64,000 nt of DNA from Trichobilharzia regenti (Eukaryota > Platyhelminthes > Trematoda > Strigeidida > Schistosomatidae), in NCBI GenBank assembly GCA_944472135.2, contig CALYDD020000434.1, positions 84,840-148,839 on the forward strand, read 5' to 3'. Of this stretch, positions 53,668 through 64,000 are shown piece after piece; position 1 is the first letter of the stretch; the number at the start of each line of letters is the position of its first letter. Below the pieces are notes generated by a model. It made no database searches. It had not been told where the DNA came from and was given only the letters and a program-made list of their open reading frames with translations. A program made the translations under genes and the position numbers.

Positions 53668-55817
53668 AGTATACCAACTTTATTATATCTGTTAGATGGT
53701 TGGAGGTCATTGGGAAGAAGCCTTGGACCTAGGTGTCGTGCCAGTTGTCGCTCGTTAGCAAGGAGTATCTTTAATCACGAAGAAACTCGTATTATATGTG
53801 ATAAAAATTTAGTGGTTTAAAAATAGACCTAACTGTGTTTCGAACTATATGTATGTATATATATCTGCACGTAATTCATATGAGTGACAGCATTAATAAT
53901 CATAATGTTTGCAAGGATAGTAGACGGTGTGAGTTTTATTTGTCCTTGCTCCTATAACTACTCAATAACAATTACATTATAGAGTTAGCTTTCATTTAAT
54001 GGAATTGTTGCAGTAATCCTGTCAGCAGTTTTGCAGTCCACACCAACTTGGTAAGAAGAAATTACAATTTGTCTGAACGGTATACATTGAAGCTGTTTGT
54101 AGTGTGTTCACTTGAGTGTACCTAGGGACATATGATCTCTTTTCCCGCCTTCCCTTTTGAATACACGATCGCGGACGTCATGTAAGTAAGTCTTAGTAAC
54201 CACTTTCACCTTATTCAGTGCACTGTAGCAGAAACCACCTAGAAATAATGACAACTGAAAGCAATATTTCCATGAAGCAACCTCACACGTAATCATTCCA
54301 TTCAAGCTCCTTATTCTCAGGGATGGTTTTTCTGTTATTTCATACGAGGCAGAACCGTCTGGGAGCTTTTGCTTTCGAATAATATTCACCAATTCCTTCG
54401 AAGGTGGATCTATAATAAACCAAGGGTTAATCTCAGTCCCAAGCCATCGACGCACAAATGGAGGACTAAACAAGAAAATACTTCCACTCTACACTCAACA
54501 AATATAATTGAAACATGGATAATATTAAATTGAAAAGGATCACGCACCACAAAGACAAACAACCAACTACACAGTGATGGGTGTTGCATGAGGATGCTCA
54601 GGTACGTCATACACATAAGTGTAGGCTGGTCAATTTTGTAGGTGATGTGTGTGGCCGGTTAGGATGTTGTCTGTGTCAGTGTTTACTTTCCATTTCAAAT
54701 GAGAGTGAATTGCACTGTAGTGATCCGTTGTTGTGGAGAAGATTGTAGTTGGTGCAAGTGATTGAAGTTACCGATTCGAGTGGTGAAATGACGTTGTCGT
54801 TGTGAGTGTGAGTAGTGCTTAGTGTTTAGATGTAATATGAATAGGGTAGATTGGTTACTTATGATACTAGCGTTGACTGTTAACTATGCGATAGTGTGCT
54901 TAATTCTGTTATGTAGGTGTGTTGTAAGACTGTACTGTAGTGGTCTTGAGTGGAGTGGATTGGACTGGCGTGGAGAGCAAGGTAGAATAGGTTTTATGAA
55001 TTCGGAGGAGAGGTTACCAGATTAGAGGACGGAAGACAAGGCTAAAGAAGACGCGATGTGTGTGTTTGTGGGACCTGAATAGTTGGGATGTGTTGAATTC
55101 CCATATGCATCTATGGTATGCAAAGTGGTGGTTGGTGATATTGACATTGACTGGCTTATGGAGGAAGATGAATATATTTATCTATGTGGCTGAATGAGAT
55201 GGCGAAGAAGTAAGCTTTGTGATATTTGAATTCTGGCTTAGGTGGGTGAGAAGAGGAGGTGATTTGTGTGTGACGGGTGTCAAGTGAAGTGAGTGTAATT
55301 TTGACACTAGTTGTAATGTAGTGTAGTGTTGTGATTATTTTGTGACATGGTTGGTTGGTATGGATGTGAGTGTTGTTGTTGTTGTTGCTGCTGTGCGATT
55401 GAGGTACGATTGAGGTGCGTTTCGTGGCGACACTAGTGTTTCAGTCATGTAAAATTGTGTCGATGCATTTTTCTTCTTTCTCTGTGCGTATGGACTTCTG
55501 TTAGTTTTCAGGTGTAGGTGTAGGCGACGATGAGGTGTTCAGGGAAGATTCTATTTTGTTCAATTGTCGTGAGAATGAGTCAATTTGAGACGGTGAATAC
55601 AATGTGAATGTGTTGTAGGTGAATTGTTTACATTTCGTTTGCAGATTCCTTCTCGTGTCCAGGGAGTTCTGTGGTGTGGATGGAATGAGAGATGTTGTAA
55701 GTGAGTGAGATTGTGATTGTGTATTGAGTTTGTTTGAGTGGATGATGACAAAGTGGTATTGTGAGGTAATTGTTTTCTAGTTGACAGGACGTTGTTGGCG
55801 TTGTCAGTGATTAATGA
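53668..55817 (+). repeat. Satellite unit 4 (2150 bp)
   Basis: As unit 3 but with one base fewer before the microsatellite (GGTATGGATG near 55355). Confidence 0.95.
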
Positions 55818-57967
55818 AGTATACCAACTTTATTATATCTGTTAGATGGTTGGAGGTCATTGGGAAGAAGCCTTGGACCTAGGTGTCGTGCCAGTTGTCG
55901 CTCGTTAGCAAGGAGTATCTTTAATCACGAAGAAACTCGTATTATATGTGATAAAAATTTAGTGGTTTAAAAATAGACCTAACCGTGTTTCGAACTATAT
56001 GTATGTATATATATCTGCACGTAATTCATATGAGTGACAGCATTAATAATCATAATGTTTGCAAGGATAGTAGACGGTGTGAGTTTTATTTGTCCTTGCT
56101 CCTATAACTACTCAATAACAATTACATTATAGAGTTAGCTTTCATTTAATGGAATTGTTGCAGTAATCCTGTCAGCAGTTTTGCAGTCCACACCAACTTG
56201 GTAAGAAGAAATTACAATTTGTCTGAACGGTATACATTGAAGCTGTTTGTAGTGTGTTCACTTGAGTGTACCTAGGGACATATGATCTCTTTTCCCGCCT
56301 TCCCTTTTGAATACACGATCGCGGACGTCATGTAAGTAAGTCTTAGTAACCACTTTCACCTTATTCAGTGCACTGTAGCAGAAACCACCTAGAAATAATG
56401 ACAACTGAAAGCAATATTTCCATGAAGCAACCTCACACGTAATCATTCCATTCAAGCTCCTTATTCTCAGGGATGGTTTTTCTGTTATTTCATACGAGGC
56501 AGAACCGTCTGGGAGCTTTTGCTTTCGAATAATATTCACCAATTCCTTCGAAGGTGGATCTATAATAAACCAAGGGTTAATCTCAGTCCCAAGCCATCGA
56601 CGCACAAATGGAGGACTAAACAAGAAAATACTTCCACTCTACACTCAACAAATATAATTGAAACATGGATAATATTAAATTGAAAAGGATCACGCACCAC
56701 AAAGACAAACAACCAACTACACAGTGATGGGTGTTGCATGAGGATGCTCAGGTACGTCATACACATAAGTGTAGGCTGGTCAATTTTGTAGGTGATGTGT
56801 GTGGCCGGTTAGGATGTTGTCTGTGTCAGTGTTTACTTTCCATTTCAAATGAGAGTGAATTGCACTGTAGTGATCCGTTGTTGTGGAGAAGATTGTAGTT
56901 GGTGCAAGTGATTGAAGTTACCGATTCGAGTGGTGAAATGACGTTGTCGTTGTGAGTGTGAGTAGTGCTTAGTGTTTAGATGTAATATGAATAGGGTAGA
57001 TTGGTTACTTATGATACTAGCGTTGACTGTTAACTATGCGATAGTGTGCTTAATTCTGTTATGTAGGTGTGTTGTAAGACTGTACTGTAGTGGTCTTGAG
57101 TGGAATGGATTGGACTGGCGTGGAGAGCAAGGTAGAATAGGTTTTATGAATTCGGAGGAGAGGTTACCAGATTAGAGGACGGAAGACAAGGCTAAAGAAG
57201 ACGCGATGTGTGTGTTTGTGGGACCTGAATAGTTGGGATGTGTTGAATTCCCATATGCATCTATGGTATGCAAAGTGGTGGTTGGTGATATTGACATTGA
57301 CTGGCTTATGGAGGAAGATGAATATATTTATCTATGTGGCTGAATGAGATGGCGAAGAAGTAAGCTTTGTGATATTTGAATTCTGGCTTAGGTGGGTGAG
57401 AAGAGGAGGTGATTTGTGTGTGACGGGTGTCAAGTGAAGTGAGTGTAATTTTGACACTAGTTGTAATGTAGTGTAGTGTTGTGATTATTTTGTGACATGG
57501 TTGGTTGGTATGGATGTGAGTGTTGTTGTTGTTGTTGCTGCTGTGCGATTGAGGTACGATTGAGGTGCGTTTCGTGGCGACACTAGTGTTTCAGTCATGT
57601 AAAATTGTGTCGATGCATTTTTCTTCTTTCTCTGTGCGTATGGACTTCTGTTAGTTTTCAGGTGTAGGTGTAGGCGACGATGAGGTGTTCAGGGAAGATT
57701 CTATTTTGTTCAATTGTCGTGAGAATGAGTCAATTTGAGACGGTGAATACAATGTGAATGTGTTGTAGGTGAATTGTTTACATTTCGTTTGCAGATTCCT
57801 TCTCGTGTCCAGGGAGTTCTGTGGTGTGGATGGAATGAGAGATGTTGTAAGTGAGTGAGATTGTGATTGTGTATTGAGTTTGTTTGAGTGGATGATGACA
57901 AAGTGGTATTGTGAGGTAATTGTTTTCTAGTTGACAGGACGTTGTTGGCGTTGTCAGTGATTAATGA
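55818..57967 (+). repeat. Satellite unit 5 (2150 bp)
   Basis: Shares the GGTATGGATG variant with unit 4, but the W-N-G variant in C with units 1, 2 and 6. Confidence 0.95.
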
Positions 57968-60104
57968 AGTATACCAACTTTATTATATCTGTTAGATGGT
58001 TGGAGGTCATTGGGAAGAAGCCTTGGACCTAGGTGTCGTGCCAGTTGTCGCTCGTTAGCAAGGAGTATCTTTAATCTCGAAGAAACTCGTATTATATGTG
58101 ATAAAAATTTAGTGGTTTAAAAATAGACCTAACCGTGTTTCGAACTATATGTATGTATATATATCTGCACGTAATTCATATGAGTGACAGCATTAATAAT
58201 CATAATGTTTGCAAGGATAGTAGACGGTGTGAGTTTTATTTGTCCTTGCTCCTATAACTACTCAATAACAATTACATTATAGAGTTAGCTTTCATTTAAT
58301 GGAATTGTTGCAGTAATCCTGTCAGCAGTTTTGCAGTCCACACCAACTTGGTAAGAAGAAATTACAATTTGTCTGAACGGTATACATTGAAGCTGTTTGT
58401 AGTGTGTTCACTTGAGTGTACCTAGGGACATATGATCTCTTTTCCCGCCTTCCCTTTTGAATATACGATCGCGGACGTCATGGAAGTAAGTCTTAGTAAC
58501 CACTTTCACCTTATTCAGTGCACTGTAGCAGAAACCACCTAGAAATAATGACAACTGAAAGCAATATTTCCATGAAGCAACCTCACATGTAATCATTCCA
58601 TTCAAGCTCCTTATTCTCAGGGATGGTTTTTCTGTTATTTCATACGAGGCAGAACCGTCTGGGAGCTTTTGCTTTCGAATAATATTCACCAATTCCTTCG
58701 AAGGTGGATCTATAATAAACCAAGGGTTAATCTCAGTCCCAAGCCATCGACGCACAAATGGAGGACTAAACAAGAAAATACTTCCACTCTACACTCAACA
58801 AATATAATTGAAACATGGATAATATTAAATTGAAAAGGATCACGCACCACAAAGACAAACAACCAACTACACAGTGATGGGTGTTGCATGAGGATGCTCA
58901 GGTACGTCATACACATAAGTGTAGGCTGGTCAATTTTGTAGGTGATGTGTGTGGCCGGTTAGGATGTTGTCTGTGTCAGTGTTTACTTTCCATTTCAGAT
59001 GAGAGTGAATTGCACTGTAGTGATCCGTTGTTGTGGAGAAGATTGTAGTTGGTGCAAGTGATTGAAGTTACCGATTCGAGTGGTGAAATGACGTTGTCGT
59101 TGTGAGTGTGAGTAGTGCTTAGTGTTTAGATGTAATATGAATAGGGTAGATTGGTTACTTATGATACTAGCGTTGACTGTTAACTATGCGATAGTGTGCT
59201 TAATTCTGTTATGTAGGTGTGTTGTAAGACTGTACTGTAGTGGTCTTGAGTGGAATGGATTGGACTGGCGTGGAGAGCAAGGTAGAATAGGTTTTATGAA
59301 TTCGGAGGAGAGGTTACCAGATTAGAGGACGGAAGACAAGGCTAAAGAAGACGCGATGTGTGTGTTTGTGGGACCTGAATAGTTGGGATGTGTTGAATTC
59401 CCATATGCATCTATGGTATGCAAAGTGGTGGTTGGTGATATTGACATTGACTGGCTTATGGAGGAAGATGAATATATTTATCTATGTGGCTGAATGAGAT
59501 GGCGAAGAAGTAAGCTTTGTGATATTTGAATTCTGGCTTAGGTGGGTGAGAAGAGGAGGTGATTTGTGTGTGACGGGTGTCAAGTGAAGTGAGTGTAATT
59601 TTGACACTAGTTGTAATGTAGTGTAGTGTTGTGATTATTTTGTGACATGGTTGGTTGTTATAGTGTTGTTGTTGCTGCTGTGCGATTGAGGTACGATTGA
59701 GGTGCGTTTCGTGGCGACACTAGTGTTTCAGTCATGTAAAATTGTGTCGATGCATTTTTCTTCTTTCTCTGTGCGTATGGACTTCTGTTAGTTTTCAGGT
59801 GTAGGTGTAGGCGACGATGAGGTGTTCAGGGAAGATTCTATTGTGTTCAATTGTCGTGAGAATGAGTCAATTTGAGACGGTGAATACAATGTGAATGTGT
59901 TGTAGGTGAATTGTTTACATTTCGTTTGCAGATTCCTTCTCGTGTCCAGGGAGTTCTGTGGTGTGGATGGAATGAGAGATGTTGTAAGTGAGTGAGATTG
60001 TGATTGTGTATTGAGTTTGTTTGAGTGGATGATGACAAAGTGGTATTGTGAGGTAATTGTTTTCTAGTTGACAGGACGTTGTTGGCATTGTCAGTGATTA
60101 ATGA
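57968..60104 (+). repeat. Satellite unit 6 (2137 bp)
   Basis: Resembles unit 1 in several B-segment sites (TATACGATCG, CACATGTAATC, TTTCAGATG) but unit 2-5 in others, so it looks like a recombinant. Shortened microsatellite near 59660. Confidence 0.95.
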
Positions 60105-62252
60105 AGTATACCAACTTTATTAAATCTGTTAGATGGTTGGAGGTCATTGGGAAGAAGCCTTGGACCTAGGTGTCGTGCCAGTTGTCGCTCGTTAGCAAGG
60201 AGTATCTTTAATCACGAAGAAACTCGTATTATATGTGATAAAAATTTAGTGGTTTAAAAATAGACCTAACTGTGTTTCGAACTATATGTATGTATATATA
60301 TCTGCACGTAATTCATATGAGTGACAGCATTAATAATCATAATGTTTGCAAGGATAGTAGACGGTGTGAGTTTTATTTGTCCTTGCTCCTATAACTACTC
60401 AATAACAATTACATTATAGAGTTAGCTTTCATTTAATGGAATTGTTGCAGTAATCCTGTCAGCAGTTTTGCAGTCCACACCAACTTGGTAAGAAGAAATT
60501 ACAATTTGTCTGAACGGTATACATTGAAGCTGTTTGTAGTGTGTTCACTTGAGTGTACCTAGGGACATATGATCTCTTTTCCCGCCTTCCCTTTTGAATA
60601 CACGATCGCGGACGTCATGTAAGTAAGTCTTAGTAACCACTTTCACCTTATTCAGTGCACTGTAGCAGAAACCACCTAGAAATAATGACAACTGAAAGCA
60701 ATATTTCCATGAAGCAACCTCACACGTAATCATTCCATTCAAGCTCCTTATTCTCAGGGATGGTTTTTCTGTTATTTCATACGAGGCAGAACCGTCTGGG
60801 AGCTTTTGCTTTCGAATAATATTCACCAATTCCTTCGAAGGTGGATCTATAATAAACCAAGGGTTAATCTCAGTCCCAAGCCATCGACGCACAAATGGAG
60901 GACTAAACAAGAAAATACTTCCACTCTACACTCAACAAATATAATTGAAACATGGATAATATTAAATTGAAAAGGATCACGCACCACAAAGACAAACAAC
61001 CAACTACACAGTGATGGGTGTTGCATGAGGATGCTCAGGTACGTCATACACATAAGTGTAGGCTGGTCAATTTTGTAGGTGATGTGTGTGGCCGGTTAGG
61101 ATGTTGTCTGTGTCAGTGTTTACTTTCCATTTCAAATGAGAGTGAATTGCACTGTAGTGATCCGTTGTTGTGGAGAAGATTGTAGTTGGTGCAAGTGATT
61201 GAAGTTACCGATTCGAGTGGTGAAATGACGTTGTCGTTGTGAGTGTGAGTAGTGCTTAGTGTTTAGATGTAATATGAATAGGGTAGATTGGTTACTTATG
61301 ATACTAGCGTTGACTGTTAACTATGCGATAGTGTGCTTAATTCTGTTATGTAGGTGTGTTGTAAGACTGTACTGTAGTGGTCTTGAGTGGAGTGGATTGG
61401 ACTGGCGTGGAGAGCAAGGTAGAATAGGTTTTATGAATTCGGAGGAGAGGTTACCAGATTAGAGGACGGAAGACAAGGCTAAAGAAGACGCGATGTGTGT
61501 GTTTGTGGGACCTGAATAGTTGGGATGTGTTGAATTCCCATATGCATCTATGGTATGCAAAGTGGTGGTTGGTGATATTGACATTGACTGGCTTATGGAG
61601 GAAGATGAATATATTTATCTATGTGGCTGAATGAGATGGCGAAGAAGTAAGCTTTGTGATATTTGAATTCTGGCTTAGGTGGGTGAGAAGAGGAGGTGAT
61701 TTGTGTGTGACGGGTGTCAAGTGAAGTGAGTGTAATTTTGACACTAGTTGTAATGTAGTGTAGTGTTGTGATTATTTTGTGACATGGTTGGTTGTTATAG
61801 GATGTGAGTGTTGTTGTTGTTGTTGCTGTGCGATTGAGGTACGATTGAGGTGCGTTTCGTGGCGACACTAGTGTTTCAGTCATGTAAAATTGTGTCGATG
61901 CATTTTTCTTCTTTCTCTGTGCGTATGGACTTCTGTTAGTTTTCAGGTGTAGGTGTAGGCGACGATGAGGTGTTCAGGGAAGATTCTATTTTGTTCAATT
62001 GTCGTGAGAATGAGTCAATTTGAGACGGTGAATACAATGTGAATGTGTTGTAGGTGAATTGTTTACATTTCGTTTGCAGATTCCTTCTCGTGTCCAGGGA
62101 GTTCTGTGGTGTGGATGGAATGAGAGATGTTGTAAGTGAGTGAGATTGTGATTGTGTATTGAGTTTGTTTGAGTGGATGATGACAAAGTGGTATTGTGAG
62201 GTAATTGTTTTCTAGTTGACAGGACGTTGTTGGCGTTGTCAGTGATTAATGA
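60105..62252 (+). repeat. Satellite unit 7 (2148 bp)
   Basis: Back to the Y-L-H-D ORF variant. Starts with TTATTAAATCTG, as in the A-linked B copies. Confidence 0.95.
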
Positions 62253-62707
62253 AGTATACCAACTTTATTATATCTGTTAGATGGTTGGAGGTCATTGGGA
62301 AGAAGCCTTGGACCTAGGTGTCGTGCCAGTTGTCGCTCGTTAGCAAGGAGTATCTTTAATCACGAAGAAACTCGTATTATATGTGATAAAAATTTAGTGG
62401 TTTAAAAATAGACCTAACTGTGTTTCGAACTATATGTATGTATATATATCTGCACGTAATTCATATGAGTGACAGCATTAATAATCATAATGTTTGCAAG
62501 GATAGTAGACGGTGTGAGTTTTATTTGTCCTTGCTCCTATAACTACTCAATAACAATTACATTATAGAGTTAGCTTTCATTTAATGGAATTGTTGCAGTA
62601 ATCCTGTCAGCAGTTTTGCAGTCCACACCAACTTGGTAAGAAGAAATTACAATTTGTCTGAACGGTATACATTGAAGCTGTTTGTAGTGTGTTCACTTGA
62701 GTGTACC

Positions 62708-64000
62708 TATGGCTGAATACAATACAAGGCGTATCTCGAGGATGGTTGTGTTAATATCTTGGACGATTGTTATGTTCTGCAATATTATCTGTCTGTTAAA
62801 CATGATTGATTTCTCAATTATTCATCACTCTCACCTATGTTGTCGTATTTCTGATACAACCTAATGCATGAAACTCTTGTGTTCTTTCTTCCTTCTGAAA
62901 TAGGTGGATAGAGCCAACAATCTTGTCGGCTGACAGCTGGTATGACGTCGACAAGACTGTCTGATATTCCAACGTTTAAATAAATTGTAAGTAATCTTTT
63001 GTTTAGGTCGACATTTGGGGTGCTTTCGGATGACAGCTCTCAAGAGCATCGAGGAACCTGAAGGTCGCGGTGGTGGTTGTTTTCACGTGGAAACTCCATC
63101 ATCTCACCGATATGCACGTATATGATTCCTTTGGTAGCGCGAATAACGGGTGGTAATAATAATCTGGCTAATGTAAGTAACGCGTCTAAATCACGTGTTT
63201 CATTCCATAATTTAACTGTGGCGCATACAAGGCTGTATTAGTCAGTGTGAGAGATAGAGTTGATGCTTGGTTTATGAAAGTGCTTGTGAGGTAAAATTTG
63301 TGTGTTTTTTCGAATATGTTATGTATTTAAGATCAAAATAATTCTTCCTGTTTACTGTGGTAGAAGTGTGTTTTGTAAATGAGGATCACGGTTCATATAG
63401 TCCAACATACAAGTGTATACACGTAGATATTTTCTCAAATTTAGGGTTCATTCATATAGTATATGTCATCTATAGTCACACAGTAGGCCCATTAAAATGT
63501 CTTTAGAAGGACCAAAATGTAAAAAATAATTCAGCCACGGGCGTGAAGCCTTGGGCTAGGAATTTTCGGCTAATAATAGTAGAATGGCGAAGGCGTAAAT
63601 AGCGTGTAGCGTGTTAGATAAATATGGAGTACACCAACTTTATTAAATCTATTAGATGGTTGGAGGTCATTGGGAAGAAGCCTTGGACCTAGGTGTCGTG
63701 CCAGTTGTCGCTCGTTAGCAAGGAGTATCTTTAATCACGAAGAAACTCGTATTATATGTGATAAAAATTTAGTGGTTTAAAAATAGACCTAACTGTGTTT
63801 CGAACTATATGTATGTATATATATCTGCACGTAATTCATATGAGTGACAGCATTAATAATCATAATGTTTGCAAGGATAGTAGACGGTGTGAGTTTTATT
63901 TGTCCTTGCTCCTATAACTACTCAATAACAATTACATTATAGAGTTAGCTTTCATTTAATGGAATTGTTGCAGTAATCCTGTCAGCAGTTTTGCAGTCCA
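62708..64000 (+). repeat. Satellite segments A and partial B (copy 3), running off the window
   Basis: From about 62708 the sequence matches 1480-2790. Segment A ends at 63627; B starts at 63628 and is cut by the window edge. At the nucleotide level this copy is closer to copy 1 (1455-3453) than to copy 2, for example sharing AAATCACGTG and TGGTAGAAGTG. Confidence 0.93.

Larger units (their letters stand above)
47241..62707 (+). repeat. Tandem array of about 2.15-kb B+C units
   Basis: Seven head-to-tail units begin with AGTATACCAAC at 47241, 49366, 51517, 53668, 55818, 57968 and 60105. A truncated eighth B (62253-62707) stops after GTGTACCTA and joins a segment A. Segment B (about 1.05 kb) carries the 121-codon minus-strand ORF; segment C (about 1.08 kb) is G/T-rich on the plus strand. 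Unit lengths are 2125, 2151, 2151, 2150, 2150, 2137 and 2148, and differences lie mostly in a GTT/GCT microsatellite. Copies differ by a handful of bases, which indicates recent amplification or ongoing homogenisation. Confidence 0.97.

Overview
The window is AT-rich, repeat-dense eukaryotic DNA, most likely from a trematode flatworm of the schistosome type. I infer this from the element mix: Ty3/gypsy elements with a CHCC-type gag finger (CsRn1/Boudicca-like), BEL/Pao elements, CR1-like LINEs, and a Penelope-like element with a GIY-YIG endonuclease. There is no operon, prokaryotic gene or obvious single-copy host gene. The species cannot be fixed from this alone.

Layout. (1) 1-1454 has nothing recognisable. 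1455-3453 is a block (segments A+B) of the satellite that fills the right side. (2) 4039-4397 is a solo LTR with a perfect 5-bp target duplication. (3) 4953-30021 is best read as one decayed minus-strand LINE cut apart by later insertions. Its pieces run in order: ORF1 (30021-29476, 25528-24819), endonuclease (24894-24463, 18106-17379) and reverse transcriptase (6338-4953). Lodged between them are gypsy element G2 (6341-17378, itself carrying BEL/Pao element E1 at 9332-16003), gypsy element G1 (18107-24458, with 301-bp LTRs identical by eye) and BEL-derived element E2 (25529-29475). A second BEL-derived element, E3 (30022-36657), adjoins the last LINE piece. (4) 36658-43380 is a nearly complete plus-strand CR1-like LINE (PHD-finger ORF1, endonuclease-RT ORF2) whose 3' UTR was hit by a truncated Penelope-like element with inverted terminal repeats (41781-43311). 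(5) 43381-46296 has no recognisable gene. (6) 46297-64000 is a tandem array: one A block, seven B+C units of about 2.15 kb, a truncated B, then a second A+B block.

How the parts relate. Everything coding is transposon machinery: Gag, protease, reverse transcriptase, RNase H and integrase for the LTR elements; endonuclease and RT for the LINEs; a GIY-YIG nuclease for the Penelope element. Most copies carry stops or frameshifts, several at homopolymer runs. G1 and the plus-strand LINE are the youngest looking.

Most interesting observations: (a) a 41-nt RNA stem-loop repeated two or three times after the stop codon of E1, E2 and E3, with pairing-preserving changes; (b) E2/E3, a BEL-derived family that keeps Gag but replaces pol with a new region ending in a hydrophobic segment; (c) a gene-like unit on the antisense strand of G1 (TATA box, splice signals, 97-codon ORF, poly-A signal); (d) an eleven-unit 20-bp array resembling a multiplied primer-binding site in the G1 leader; (e) an in-frame fusion of gypsy RNase H to BEL gag, with a 760-bp duplication that marks an illegitimate recombination; (f) a satellite unit that preserves an exon-like ORF.
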